Origin: Anaerolineae bacterium
Lineage (GTDB): Bacteria > Chloroflexota > Anaerolineae > Aggregatilineales > Phototrophicaceae
Length of the DNA: 33,722 nucleotides
Assembly: GCA_025454495.1 (NCBI GenBank)
Contig: JALOOI010000011.1
Coordinates: 1 to 33,722, forward strand
Direction: 5' to 3'
The notes under the pieces were generated by a model. It was not told the DNA's origin. It was given only the letters and a program-made list of their open reading frames with translations, and ran no database searches. A program made the translations under genes and the position numbers. Below, piece after piece: positions 8,471 through 20,898 of the stretch (positions are counted from its first letter, which is position 1; every line of letters begins with the position of its first letter).

Positions 8471-8507
8471 CGGCCGGCGGCCGGGGCCCGCTGCGGGCGG
8501 CCGGCTG
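8471..8507 (-). other. GC-rich hairpin in the dehydrogenase leader
   Basis: On the minus strand GCCGGCCGC and GGCCGCCGGC flank CCGCAGCGGGCCCC and can form a very stable stem-loop 26 bases or more upstream of the dehydrogenase start. It has no U-run on either side. It could stabilise the leader or form part of a switch with the terminator-like hairpin further upstream. Confidence 0.35.
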
Positions 8508-8567
8508 CTGCGGGCTAGCATAACCTGCGGCCGGGCGGCTGTCAAAATCGCGGCCGGGCCCGAACAT

Positions 8568-8594
8568 GAAAAATACCCCGTGGGGGTATTTTTC
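8568..8594. terminator. Perfect 12-bp terminator-like hairpin not at the end of any gene
   Basis: GAAAAATACCCC (8568-8579) and GGGGTATTTTTC (8583-8594) are perfect reverse complements around a GTG loop. The A/T tracts give a U-rich 3' side on both strands, as in bidirectional intrinsic terminators. It sits between two divergently transcribed genes, so neither ends here. It lies 124 bases before the dehydrogenase ATG and could be a leader attenuator or the end of a small RNA. Confidence 0.6.
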
Positions 8595-8629
8595 CTGAGA
8601 TTGTGTGATCGTGGTGCGTCTTGCAGCGT

Positions 8630-8652
8630 CCGACAGTCTGATAGGCTGTCGG
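8630..8652. other. Hairpin upstream of the orphan terminator
   Basis: CCGACAG (8630-8636) and CTGTCGG (8646-8652) form a perfect 7-bp stem with a 9-base loop. On the minus strand it would come about 35 bases before the terminator-like hairpin. That order fits an RNA whose upstream fold could influence the terminator. Confidence 0.4.
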
Positions 8653-8711
8653 CGAATGGGAGAGGTCTTGCGTTGATGTCTTTATGGTATGCCGAAGCGG
8701 CCAAAAGAAAT

Positions 8712-8727
8712 AGTGACGTTTATCACA
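8712..8727. promoter_or_regulatory. CRP/FNR-like palindrome
   Basis: AGTGA-CGTTTA-TCACA differs from the Escherichia coli CRP consensus half-sites (TGTGA-N6-TCACA) at one base. It lies 131 bases before the TetR start and about 270 bases from the dehydrogenase start, within the shared upstream region. A CRP/FNR-family protein is the likely binder, but a chance match cannot be excluded. Confidence 0.35.
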
Positions 8728-8788
8728 AATACCGGGTTCAAAGACCACTTCATTTTTTCGCCGCTTTTTAATCACTTTTTTACGGGCA

Positions 8789-8808
8789 TACCGGCCGTCT
8801 GGCCGGTA
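8789..8808. promoter_or_regulatory. TetR operator candidate, copy 1
   Basis: TACCGGCC-GTCT-GGCCGGTA is an inverted repeat with perfect 8-bp arms. The same core recurs 33 bases downstream, and both copies lie immediately upstream of a TetR-family gene. TetR proteins bind such palindromes as dimers and commonly repress their own operon. Confidence 0.6.
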
Positions 8809-8822
8809 GGATAAAGGGCTGA

Positions 8823-8840
8823 ACCGGCCGTCTGGCCGGT
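8823..8840. promoter_or_regulatory. TetR operator candidate, copy 2
   Basis: ACCGGCC-GTCT-GGCCGGT repeats the 18-base core of the upstream palindrome exactly. The centres are 33 bases apart, about three helical turns, so two dimers could bind on one DNA face. The site ends 17 bases before the TetR ATG, close enough to block transcription or the ribosome site. Confidence 0.6.
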
Positions 8841-8857
8841 ATGTTTGTGAGGTGAGC

Positions 8858-9415
8858 ATGAACCGTAAACAGCACAGCGCTCAGGACACGCGGGCCCGGC
8901 TGATCGCGGCGGCGCTGGCCGCGCTGCGGGCCGGCGGCCTGCACGGGCTGACGCTGGACAGCGTGGCGAAGACGGCCCGGGTGAGCAAAGGCGGGCTGCT
9001 GCATCATTTTCCGTCCAAAGAGGCCCTGGCGGAGGCGGTGCTGCGGCATCTGCTGGGCCAGTTTGAGCAGCAGGTGCAGGCGCATTATGACCAGGACACC
9101 ACCCCGCGCGGGCGCTGGCTGCGGGCTTACCTGCGGGCTTCGTTTGCCCCCGAAGCGGTGCTGACGCTGGAGCTGGCGACGACGCTGCTGCTGGCGCTGG
9201 CGGAATTCCCTGGCATTCGGGCGCAGGTGCAGCAGGATGCCGCCCGGTGGACGGCCCGCCTGGCGGATGATGGCGTACCGCCGCTGCGGGCCCGGCTCCT
9301 GCGCCTGGCCGCCGATGCCTGGTGGCAGGATCAAATGGCGACCGAACACCCGGCCACCCCGGCGGAACGCGCCGCCCTGCTGCATGAAGCGCTGCGCCTC
9401 ATCGATCAGGAGTGA
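8858..9415 (+). CDS. TetR/AcrR-family transcriptional regulator
   Basis: This 185-residue protein is most likely a repressor. The N-terminal TetR DNA-binding domain spans about 8-60: QDTRARLIAAAL, then the helix-turn-helix LTLDSVAKTARVSKGGLLHH with the usual FPSKEAL after it. The remaining helical domain would dimerise and bind a small molecule. I chose the ATG at 8858, which has GAGG 5 bases upstream; a GTG two codons earlier is possible. Two identical palindromes sit directly upstream. The next gene, a membrane protein, begins five bases after the stop, so the pair forms an operon probably under self-repression. The ligand is unknown. Confidence 0.92.
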   Translation: MNRKQHSAQDTRARLIAAALAALRAGGLHGLTLDSVAKTARVSKGGLLHHFPSKEALAEAVLRHLLGQFEQQVQAHYDQDTTPRGRWLRAYLRASFAPEAVLTLELATTLLLALAEFPGIRAQVQQDAARWTARLADDGVPPLRARLLRLAADAWWQDQMATEHPATPAERAALLHEALRLIDQE

Positions 9416-9420
9416 CATTG

Positions 9421-10089
9421 ATGCTATCTGTTTCGCTGCTGCTGACCATTATGGCGATCGGGCTGGTGGACAGCATCAATCCGGCGCTGTTCGTGGCCCA
9501 GTTTTATCTGCTGACCACGCCGCGCCCGGCCGGGCGCATCCTCAGCTACATTGCCGGCGTGCTGCTGGTGAATTTTGTGGGCGGGGTGCTCATCCTGGCC
9601 GGGGCGCGGGCCCTGGTGGGGGATGTCATCGCCGGCATGAGCCTGACGGCCTTCTACGGCCTGCATCTGGCGGCCGGCGTGGCGCTGCTGCTGTTCGGGC
9701 TGTGGCTGCGGGTGGATACGCCGGGGGCGGTGGCGGTGCACAAACCGCGTTCGCTGCACCCGTGGCATACCTTCGTCCTGGGGATGGTGGTGATGCTGAA
9801 TGAAATCACCAGTGCCCTGCCCTATTTCGTCGCCATTGAGCGCATCACCACCGCGCAGATGGACACCGGCAGCAACCTGCTGGCGCTGCTGGTGTATAAC
9901 GCCGTCTTCAGCCTGCCGCTGTTCGCCTTCCTGGGGCTGATGCTGGCCCTGCGCGAGCGCTTCGCCGACCGGCTGGAGCGCATCAATGCCTGGATCAACC
10001 ATTATCTGCCGCGCCTGCTGAAATACGGTTCCATCGCCCTGGGGGCCGGGCTGACGATCAGCAGTGTGGTGGCGCTGCTGGCCGGCTGA
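9421..10089 (+). CDS. GAP-family (SfLAP-like, LysE superfamily) integral membrane protein
   Basis: This 222-residue protein has about six membrane helices: near 2-22, 37-60, 70-93, 115-135, 155-178 and 200-221. The DSINPALF motif in the first helix (about 15-22) and the spacing of helices resemble the GAP family, related to the mycobacterial sulfolipid-addressing protein and to the LysE export superfamily. The central loop holds MLNEITSALPYF. Such proteins are thought to move small solutes or lipids across the membrane. AGGAG lies 8 bases before the ATG at 9421. It is co-transcribed with the TetR gene, which probably controls it. The cargo is unknown. Confidence 0.75.
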   Translation: MLSVSLLLTIMAIGLVDSINPALFVAQFYLLTTPRPAGRILSYIAGVLLVNFVGGVLILAGARALVGDVIAGMSLTAFYGLHLAAGVALLLFGLWLRVDTPGAVAVHKPRSLHPWHTFVLGMVVMLNEITSALPYFVAIERITTAQMDTGSNLLALLVYNAVFSLPLFAFLGLMLALRERFADRLERINAWINHYLPRLLKYGSIALGAGLTISSVVALLAG

Positions 10090-10169
10090 GCCGCCTTTCT
10101 TTCTATTGCATATCGCCGGCAACCGGAATAGCATTGCGGCCAGTGCCACCCACACACAGAGGACTCTGG

Positions 10170-11207
10170 ATGCAGACGATTGATCTACGCAGCGATACCG
10201 TCACCTGGCCGACGGAAGCGATGCGGGCGGCGATGGCAGCGGCCGTCGTGGGCGATGATGTGTACGGCGAAGACCCCACCGTGAACCAGCTTGAACACGA
10301 GGCGGCCGCCCTGTTCGGCAAAGAAGCCGGGTTGTTCGTCACCAGCGGCACCCAGGGCAACCTGGCGGCGCTGCTGGCCCACTGTGAGCGCGGCAGCGAA
10401 ATCATCACCGGCGACAAAGCGCATACGTTTATGTACGAAGCCGGGGGCATGGCCGCCCTGGGGGGCATCATGCCGCACACGGTGCCGGTGCAGGCGGATG
10501 GCACCCTGCGCCTGGACGACATCCGCGCGGCCATCCGCGGCAACAATGAGCATTTTCCGCGCACCCGGCTGATTACGCTGGAGAATACCCAGGGCACGGT
10601 GGGCGGCCAGCCGCTGAGCGTGGCGTACACGCAGCAGGTGGGGGACATCGCCCGCCAGCACGGGCTAAAATTTCACATTGACGGAGCCCGCATTTTTAAC
10701 GCCGCGGCCGCGGCCGGGGTGCCGGTGCGGGCGCTGGCCGAGCCAGCGGACAGCCTCACTTTCTGCCTGTCCAAGGGGCTGTGTGCCCCGGCCGGCTCGG
10801 TGCTGGTGGGCAGTCGGGCGTTCATCCAGGAGGCGCGGCGGGCCCGGAAAATGCTCGGCGGCGGGCTGCGCCAGGCGGGGGTGCTGGCCGCGGCCGGGCT
10901 GATCGCCCTGCACGAGATGAGCCAGCGCCTGCACGAAGACCATGCCCATGCCGCCTGCCTGGCGGAGGGGCTGCGGACGGTGCCCGGCGTGCGCGTCCTC
11001 AGCCAGGCCACCAATTTCGTCTTCTTCTGGCTGGAGGAAGAGGCCGCCTTAAGCCCGGCCGCGTTCGCCGCTGCCCTGCGGGCGCAGCACATCATCGTCA
11101 GCCCGTATCCGGGGCATGAGCGCAAGTTTCGCTGTGTGCTGCATTACTGGATCACCCGTGAACGGGTGGAGATGGTCATCCAGGCGATGCGGCAGGTGCT
11201 GGGGTAA
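10170..11207 (+). CDS. Low-specificity L-threonine aldolase
   Basis: This 345-residue PLP enzyme cleaves L-threonine or L-allo-threonine to glycine and acetaldehyde in the cytosol. IDLRSDTVTWPT opens the protein as in the family. DDVYGEDPTVNQLE (29-42), the PLP-stacking His85 (KAHTF) and HIDGARIFNAA (169-179, with Asp171 and Arg174) are in place. The Schiff-base lysine is Lys202 in CLSKGL. Length is normal. AGAGGA lies 6 bases before the ATG at 10170, so the longer TTG start at 10134 is not needed. It follows the GAP gene by 80 bases and precedes a membrane protein by 6 bases. Confidence 0.95.
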   Translation: MQTIDLRSDTVTWPTEAMRAAMAAAVVGDDVYGEDPTVNQLEHEAAALFGKEAGLFVTSGTQGNLAALLAHCERGSEIITGDKAHTFMYEAGGMAALGGIMPHTVPVQADGTLRLDDIRAAIRGNNEHFPRTRLITLENTQGTVGGQPLSVAYTQQVGDIARQHGLKFHIDGARIFNAAAAAGVPVRALAEPADSLTFCLSKGLCAPAGSVLVGSRAFIQEARRARKMLGGGLRQAGVLAAAGLIALHEMSQRLHEDHAHAACLAEGLRTVPGVRVLSQATNFVFFWLEEEAALSPAAFAAALRAQHIIVSPYPGHERKFRCVLHYWITRERVEMVIQAMRQVLG

Positions 11208-11213
11208 GCGCTG

Positions 11214-11945
11214 ATGAACCATTCACCCGCCGACGACGACGCGCCGCCCGGCCCGCTGCCCGGCCCTAACCCCGACCCCGACCGTAACCATGACGCTGAG
11301 GACGACGCAGCCGATGCCCCCGGCGGCCGCGGCCTGTACCGGGGCGGCACCGGCGATCCGGCTTTCGGGTTTTTGCTGGCGCTGGCGCTCAGCATCGGCC
11401 TCACCCCCATGCTGCCGGACAATGCCGACCTGCGCTATACGCTGGCGTGGGGGGCGCTGGCGGCGGTGGGTGTCCTGGGCTGGCTGCTGGGCAGCGCGGA
11501 ACGCATTGAGCGCGAAGAACCGGAAAATTTGCTGTGGGGCGCGGGCTTCGGGCTGCTGGCCGGCATCCTGTTCCTGCTGTTCGGCGGGGACGTGCTGGAA
11601 AATGCCGCCCGGCTCATCTTCCCCGGTATGACGGTGGGCACGCTGCTGGCCCTGCTGGTCTTCGTGATGCCGCTGGCCGAAACGCTGTTCTTCCGCGGCA
11701 TTTTGCAGCAGCATTTTGAATTTTACATCGTGGGGCTGCTGGCGGGCCTGTGGAACATCATCCTGTTTTTCCCGGTGATGTGGGCGGATTTGCTGCGTGC
11801 GCCGGCCGTGGCCATCATCATCAGCGTGGCGCTGCTGACGATGAACCTGCTCTACAGCTACATCAAAGAGCGCAACGGGCTGGCGGCGGCCTGGGTGTGC
11901 CAGATCGTGGGGCTGCTGGTGACGGTGTTCATTCCGTTTTTGTAG
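11214..11945 (+). CDS. CPBP-like (CAAX-protease-related) membrane protein with degenerate motifs
   Basis: This 243-residue protein has a Pro/Asp-rich soluble N-terminus (1-48) and about six to seven membrane helices. LAETLFFRGILQQ (about 154-166) resembles motif 1 of CPBP intramembrane proteases, EExxxR, but the second Glu is Thr157. The later FxxxH motif is not seen: the matching region FFPVMW has Trp190 where His is expected. It is therefore likely a non-proteolytic relative, or an unrelated membrane protein with a look-alike motif. It starts 6 bases after the threonine aldolase stop and its 3' end overlaps the converging Nudix gene by 17 bases. Confidence 0.55.
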   Translation: MNHSPADDDAPPGPLPGPNPDPDRNHDAEDDAADAPGGRGLYRGGTGDPAFGFLLALALSIGLTPMLPDNADLRYTLAWGALAAVGVLGWLLGSAERIEREEPENLLWGAGFGLLAGILFLLFGGDVLENAARLIFPGMTVGTLLALLVFVMPLAETLFFRGILQQHFEFYIVGLLAGLWNIILFFPVMWADLLRAPAVAIIISVALLTMNLLYSYIKERNGLAAAWVCQIVGLLVTVFIPFL

Positions 11946-12381
11946 CGGCCGCCGGGGGCAGGCGCTGGCAGTACAGCGCCAGATCGTGCTGTGTGACCAC
12001 CGTCAGCGGGGCGGGCACAGCGGCCGGGGCAAACCAGCCAATGGCGCTGCATTTTTCCGGCTCCAGGATGGTGGGCGTGCCGGCCACGATGCGGCACAGG
12101 TACGATGGCGACACCCAGTGCTGGCCTTCGTCCGGCAGCAGATGATCGGTGACGGTGAGCAGTTCCCCCACCGCAATCTGGATGCCGTATTCTTCGGCGA
12201 TTTCGCGCTGGAGGGCCGCGCGCAGGGTTTCGCCAAATTCCACCGCGCCGCCGGGGAATTCCCACCGGCCGCGCTCATTGCGGGCCCGGGGCCCGCGCTG
12301 CGCCAGGAACAGCCGGCCCGCATCATCCACGATGATGGCCCCCACCCCCACGCCAATATAATCCATCCCGCGCTGCATCAT
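11929..12381 (-). CDS. Nudix hydrolase
   Basis: This 150-residue protein hydrolyses a nucleoside-diphosphate-linked substrate. The Nudix box GAVEFGETLRAALQREIAEE begins at Gly45 and continues to YGI, matching G-x5-E-x7-RE-U-x-EE-x-G-U exactly, with metal ligands Glu60, Glu63 and Glu64. The N-terminal strand GVGVGAIIVDDAGRLFLAQR and FPGG are typical of MutT-like members. AGGAGG lies 3 bases before the first ATG and 6 before the second, so MQRG is an equally good start. It is the third gene of the PKS operon, 22 bases after the phosphopantetheinyl transferase stop. Whether it serves that pathway (for example on CoA or nucleotide by-products) or is housekeeping is open. Confidence 0.92.
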   Translation of the reverse strand: MMQRGMDYIGVGVGAIIVDDAGRLFLAQRGPRARNERGRWEFPGGAVEFGETLRAALQREIAEEYGIQIAVGELLTVTDHLLPDEGQHWVSPSYLCRIVAGTPTILEPEKCSAIGWFAPAAVPAPLTVVTQHDLALYCQRLPPAAATKTE

Positions 12382-12403
12382 CTGCCTCCTGGTGATGTAA
12401 GCC

Positions 12404-13001
12404 TTAAAACGCCGTGACGGTGGTCAGCGCGGCCGGCACCCGGCCGGGCACCGCCACCTGCCCGATGCACCCCGGCGGGGCCACCAGCGGGCACACTGCC
12501 AGCGGCTGCCCGTGCCCGGCCGCGCCACATTTAAACCGGGCTTCGTGGGCCGTCCACGCCTCCACAAACAGCCGCAGGCGGTCAGCCGGGGCGGCCTGCC
12601 ACCAGGCGGCCAGTTCGCCCGGCGTAAGCAGGCGGGCCGCCAGCCCGGCCAGATCGTGCAGCGGGCGCAGATATTCCACATCCACCCCCACCGGCCGCCG
12701 CGCCACCGCCACCACGCACCAGCCGCCGCTGTGCGCCAGATTAAACTGCCAGTCCCCGCCGGCCAGGGCCGGTTTGCCGCCGGGCAGCGTCACCAGCGGC
12801 ACCTGCGCCGGCGCAGCGCCCAGGTACGCGGCCAGCACCTGGCGCAGGAAAGCGCGGCCACAGGCATACTGGTGCCGGGGCCCATCCAGCACCAGCGCGG
12901 CGCAGCGCTCGCGTTCTGCCGGGGACAGCAGCGGCAGCGCGGCGGCCAGCGCCGGCCGCGTGAGGTCGCACCAGTGCAGCGCCACCGGGGGCGCGGCCGG
13001 C

Positions 13002-13015
<14 letters not shown>
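12404..13015 (-). CDS. Sfp-type 4'-phosphopantetheinyl transferase
   Basis: This 203-residue enzyme transfers the phosphopantetheine arm of CoA to a carrier-protein serine, here presumably the PKS ACP. YACGRAFLRQVLAAYLG (about 50-66) and FNLAHSGG (91-98) are typical. GVDVEYLRP supplies metal ligands Asp112 and Glu114. EAWTAHEARFK (152-162) is the second signature, with Glu152 and Lys162. The usual lysine in WTxKEAxxK is His157 here, a change at a conserved catalytic-site position. I start at the ATG at 13015, which has GGAG 7 bases upstream and overlaps the PKS stop by 14 bases, implying translational coupling. An ATG at 13042 is possible. Confidence 0.9.
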
Positions 13016-19220
<6,205 letters not shown>

Positions 19221-19239
19221 ACCCTGCTCATCCCCCGGC

Positions 19240-19254
19240 GGCCGCCTGGCGGCC
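19240..19254. promoter_or_regulatory. Perfect palindrome in the PKS leader
   Basis: GGCCGCC-T-GGCGGCC lies 20-34 bases before the PKS start codon, within the expected 5' leader. It could be an operator or an RNA hairpin near the ribosome site. GC-rich palindromes also arise by chance in this genome. Confidence 0.3.
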
Positions 19255-19270
19255 CGTCGTTATATTTTTA

Positions 19271-19298
19271 ATGATAGCACGCCGGCAGAGCGCTTCAA
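19271..19298 (-). promoter_or_regulatory. PKS operon promoter
   Basis: On the minus strand TTGAAG (19293-19298), a 16-base spacer and TATCAT (19271-19276) form a good promoter, strengthened by TGC directly before the -10 (extended -10). It lies downstream of the ferredoxin terminator, so the PKS operon is transcribed separately, with a leader of about 45 bases. Confidence 0.6.
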
Positions 19299-19323
19299 CA
19301 GGGGGCGGCACAGCAGGGAATGC

Positions 19324-19350
19324 AAAAAGCCCCATCCTGGGACGGGGCTT
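19324..19350 (-). terminator. Intrinsic terminator of the ferredoxin gene
   Basis: On the minus strand AAGCCCC pairs with GGGGCTT and is followed by a run of T (CTTTTTG). The inner bases extend the stem with one mismatch. It begins 17 bases after the ferredoxin stop. Confidence 0.75.
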
Positions 19351-19367
19351 CGCGGGTTACAGGCAGC

Positions 19368-19721
19368 TTACATATTCAGGGCTTCGTAGCCGGGGCCCTT
19401 GCTGAAGAAATCGTAATTGGGCTGAATATCCGGCGTAAGGTCGATCACTTCGCCTTCTTTGTGGGTGACGATCTCTTTGGTATCGAAGGGCACCCGTTCC
19501 TGGCCTTCCATCATTTCGTATTCAGAGGGCACTTCTTCTTCGATGAAGATGGCTTCAAACGGGCATTCCGGGATGCACGCGCCGCAGTCAATGCAGGTAT
19601 CCGGGTCAATGAAATACCAGGGCCAATCTTCTTCCGGCTTGCCAGGGACGATGCATTCCACCGGGCAGACTTCCATACAGGCACCGTCGCGCAGGCAGAG
19701 GCTGGTGATAATATGCGTCAT
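19368..19721 (-). CDS. Ferredoxin with two iron-sulfur cluster motifs (7Fe or 8Fe type)
   Basis: This 117-residue small acidic electron carrier probably serves ferredoxin-dependent enzymes such as the 2-oxoacid oxidoreductase. The first motif has Cys9, Cys15, Cys19-Pro and Cys23. The second is the classic CIDCGACIPECP with Cys43, Cys46, Cys49 and Cys53. The long gap between Cys9 and Cys15 resembles seven-iron ferredoxins with one [3Fe-4S] and one [4Fe-4S] cluster; two [4Fe-4S] clusters are also possible. The C-terminal 55 residues are an acidic tail. GAGGAG lies about 7 bases before the ATG. It has its own promoter and terminator and so is probably monocistronic. Confidence 0.93.
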   Translation of the reverse strand: MTHIITSLCLRDGACMEVCPVECIVPGKPEEDWPWYFIDPDTCIDCGACIPECPFEAIFIEEEVPSEYEMMEGQERVPFDTKEIVTHKEGEVIDLTPDIQPNYDFFSKGPGYEALNM

Positions 19722-19764
19722 GGGGCTTGCTCCTCAATCAGTTCCTAATCGCTCACACACTGCA

Positions 19765-19773
19765 AGAATAGCA
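19765..19773 (-). promoter_or_regulatory. Extended -10 promoter of the ferredoxin gene
   Basis: TGC-TATTCT on the minus strand lies about 44 bases before the ferredoxin ATG. No good -35 is seen; the nearest candidate, TTACAG, would need a 20-base spacer. Confidence 0.35.
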
Positions 19774-20046
19774 GGTCGATACCGCGGTTTCTGTAACTTT
19801 TGTTGGATTTGAAAATGAGTTTTTCAAAAGAGAAGCCGGCCATTTCGGCAGAGAGGGATTATTTTTTACATCGGTTAAATATTAAATTTTCAATGAATAA
19901 ACGCCGACAACCAAAATATGTTATACTGTTAACAATCACCGTGCTGTCGGTAAAATTGCCTGTCATCTCCGGCGTTAAGCGACCCTGCCGGGGGTGGCGC
20001 TGCCCAATAATCGTTCTCTAAACAGTATTTACCAGGATTTTAGCCC
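19774..20046. other. AT-rich intergenic region between divergent ferredoxin and GNAT genes
   Basis: This spacer is far richer in A and T than the flanking genes, especially about 19800-19935. A 73-codon frame at 19800-20021 has no recognisable domain and no convincing ribosome site, so I do not call it. It holds the promoters of both neighbours and otherwise nothing I recognise. Confidence 0.5.
19919..19927 (+). promoter_or_regulatory. Extended -10 promoter candidate for the GNAT gene
   Basis: TGT-TATACT fits an extended -10 element within the AT-rich spacer. It implies a leader of about 115 bases. No -35 is evident. Confidence 0.35.
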
Positions 20047-20598
20047 ATGCAGCTTATAACGGAACGCCTTATTCTGCGCGAAGTGACCCTGGAAGACAGC
20101 CCGTACCTGCGGAGCTACAGCCTGGAAGAAGCGTACCAGCGCTTTGAGGCCAATCCCCCCATCGAAGACTGGGAATTTAACTACATTACGCAGTGGATGA
20201 TGGAAGAACAGAGCGTGCTGCCGCGCTCGTATTATTACCTGGCGGTGGCCCCGCAGGAAAACCCGGCGCTGCCGCTGGGGTCAGTACATCTGACGATTCA
20301 GAATCATACCCATCGCCAGGGCGAGATCGGTTATATGATCGGCACGCAGTACCATAACCGGGGTTATGCCACCGAAGCGGCCCGCGCCCTGCTGCATTTT
20401 GGCTTCCACACGCTGCGGCTGCGGCGCATCACCGCCGCGGACATCATCAGCGAAAATGAGGCCAGCCTGCGCGTGGCGGAAAAACTGGGGATGCGGCGCG
20501 AAGCCCACTACGCCGAAACGCAGTTCTTTAACGGCCGCTGGTGGGATACCATCACCTGCGCCATCCACAAAGAAGACTGGTTCGCCTGCCGGGTGTAA
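20047..20598 (+). CDS. GNAT-family N-acetyltransferase (RimJ/RimL type)
   Basis: This 183-residue protein transfers acetyl from acetyl-CoA to an amine, perhaps a protein N-terminus or a small molecule. TERLILREVTLED at the start is the RimJ/RimL-type beta strand. The acetyl-CoA loop is HNRGYATEAARALLHFGF (about 103-120). LRRITAADIISENEASLRVAEKLGMRRE is the following conserved segment with the Asn-x-x-Ser-x-x-x-x-x-Lys-x-Gly-(Phe/Met) pattern. Length is normal. An AGGA lies 11 bases before the ATG, longer than usual. It appears monocistronic. Confidence 0.9.
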   Translation: MQLITERLILREVTLEDSPYLRSYSLEEAYQRFEANPPIEDWEFNYITQWMMEEQSVLPRSYYYLAVAPQENPALPLGSVHLTIQNHTHRQGEIGYMIGTQYHNRGYATEAARALLHFGFHTLRLRRITAADIISENEASLRVAEKLGMRREAHYAETQFFNGRWWDTITCAIHKEDWFACRV

Positions 20599-20644
20599 CC
20601 GTCACCGTTGCCGCGCGGCGGGCAACCGCGGATGACCCTGCCGT

Positions 20645-20695
20645 GCCCTCACCCCCGGCCCCGCTCCCGGACGGGCTGCGCCCCGGGCGAGGGAG
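20645..20695. repeat. REP-like GC-rich palindromic element
   Basis: CCCTCACCCCCGG near the left end can pair with CCGGGCGAGGG at the right end, around a second internal CCCGG/ACGGG segment. This is the CCCTCACCC...GGGCGAGGG style of dispersed intergenic palindrome. A degenerate relative sits at 1687-1724. Confidence 0.45.
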
Positions 20696-20716
20696 TCCGG
20701 CCCTGTCAATCTTTGC

Positions 20717-20740
20717 TCCGTGGCTCTGTGGCTCTGTGTT
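20717..20740. repeat. Short tandem repeat of the CACAGAGCCA type
   Basis: TGGCTCTG occurs twice in a row after TCCG and is followed by TGTT. On the minus strand this reads as AACACAGAGCCACAGAGCCA then CGGA. Comparable degenerate repeats are common between genes in environmental genomes. Confidence 0.4.
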
Positions 20741-20852
20741 AAATCGTTGGTTGGAGCACGATGGCAGCGTGCCCACAGGGCTGCCCGGCGTGAACTGGAT
20801 GCGATAGCCCTGCGTCACCGCGCGGCGGCTATCTGTGCGGCGGGGCATGGGC

Positions 20853-20858
20853 TATAAT
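20853..20858 (+). promoter_or_regulatory. -10 element of the PatB-like gene
   Basis: A perfect TATAAT lies 41 bases before the ATG of the aminotransferase-like gene. No -35 hexamer is visible at normal spacing. Confidence 0.4.
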
Positions 20859-20898
20859 GGGCGGGCTTATTTCCCCCGTGTAGACCGGATAATGCCTC

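Larger units (their letters stand above)
20599..20898. other. Non-coding spacer with dispersed-repeat remnants and a -10 element
   Basis: This 300-base spacer contains a REP-like palindrome (20645-20695), a short tandem repeat (about 20717-20740) and TATAAT at 20853-20858 about 40 bases before the next ATG. A 98-codon minus-strand frame across it translates the repeats and is not a gene. Confidence 0.5.

Noticed and set aside
8542-8859. 105-codon minus-strand frame and 63-codon plus-strand frame in the dehydrogenase-TetR interval
   Set aside because: The minus frame translates the operator palindromes (YRPDGR repeated) and the terminator hairpin. Neither has a good ribosome site or homology I recognise.
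19800-20021. 73-codon plus-strand frame in the AT-rich spacer
   Set aside because: No ribosome site, no domain, and it spans the likely GNAT promoter.
20717-20740. CRISPR-like short repeats
   Set aside because: Only two adjacent 8-base units with no spacers; a simple tandem repeat.
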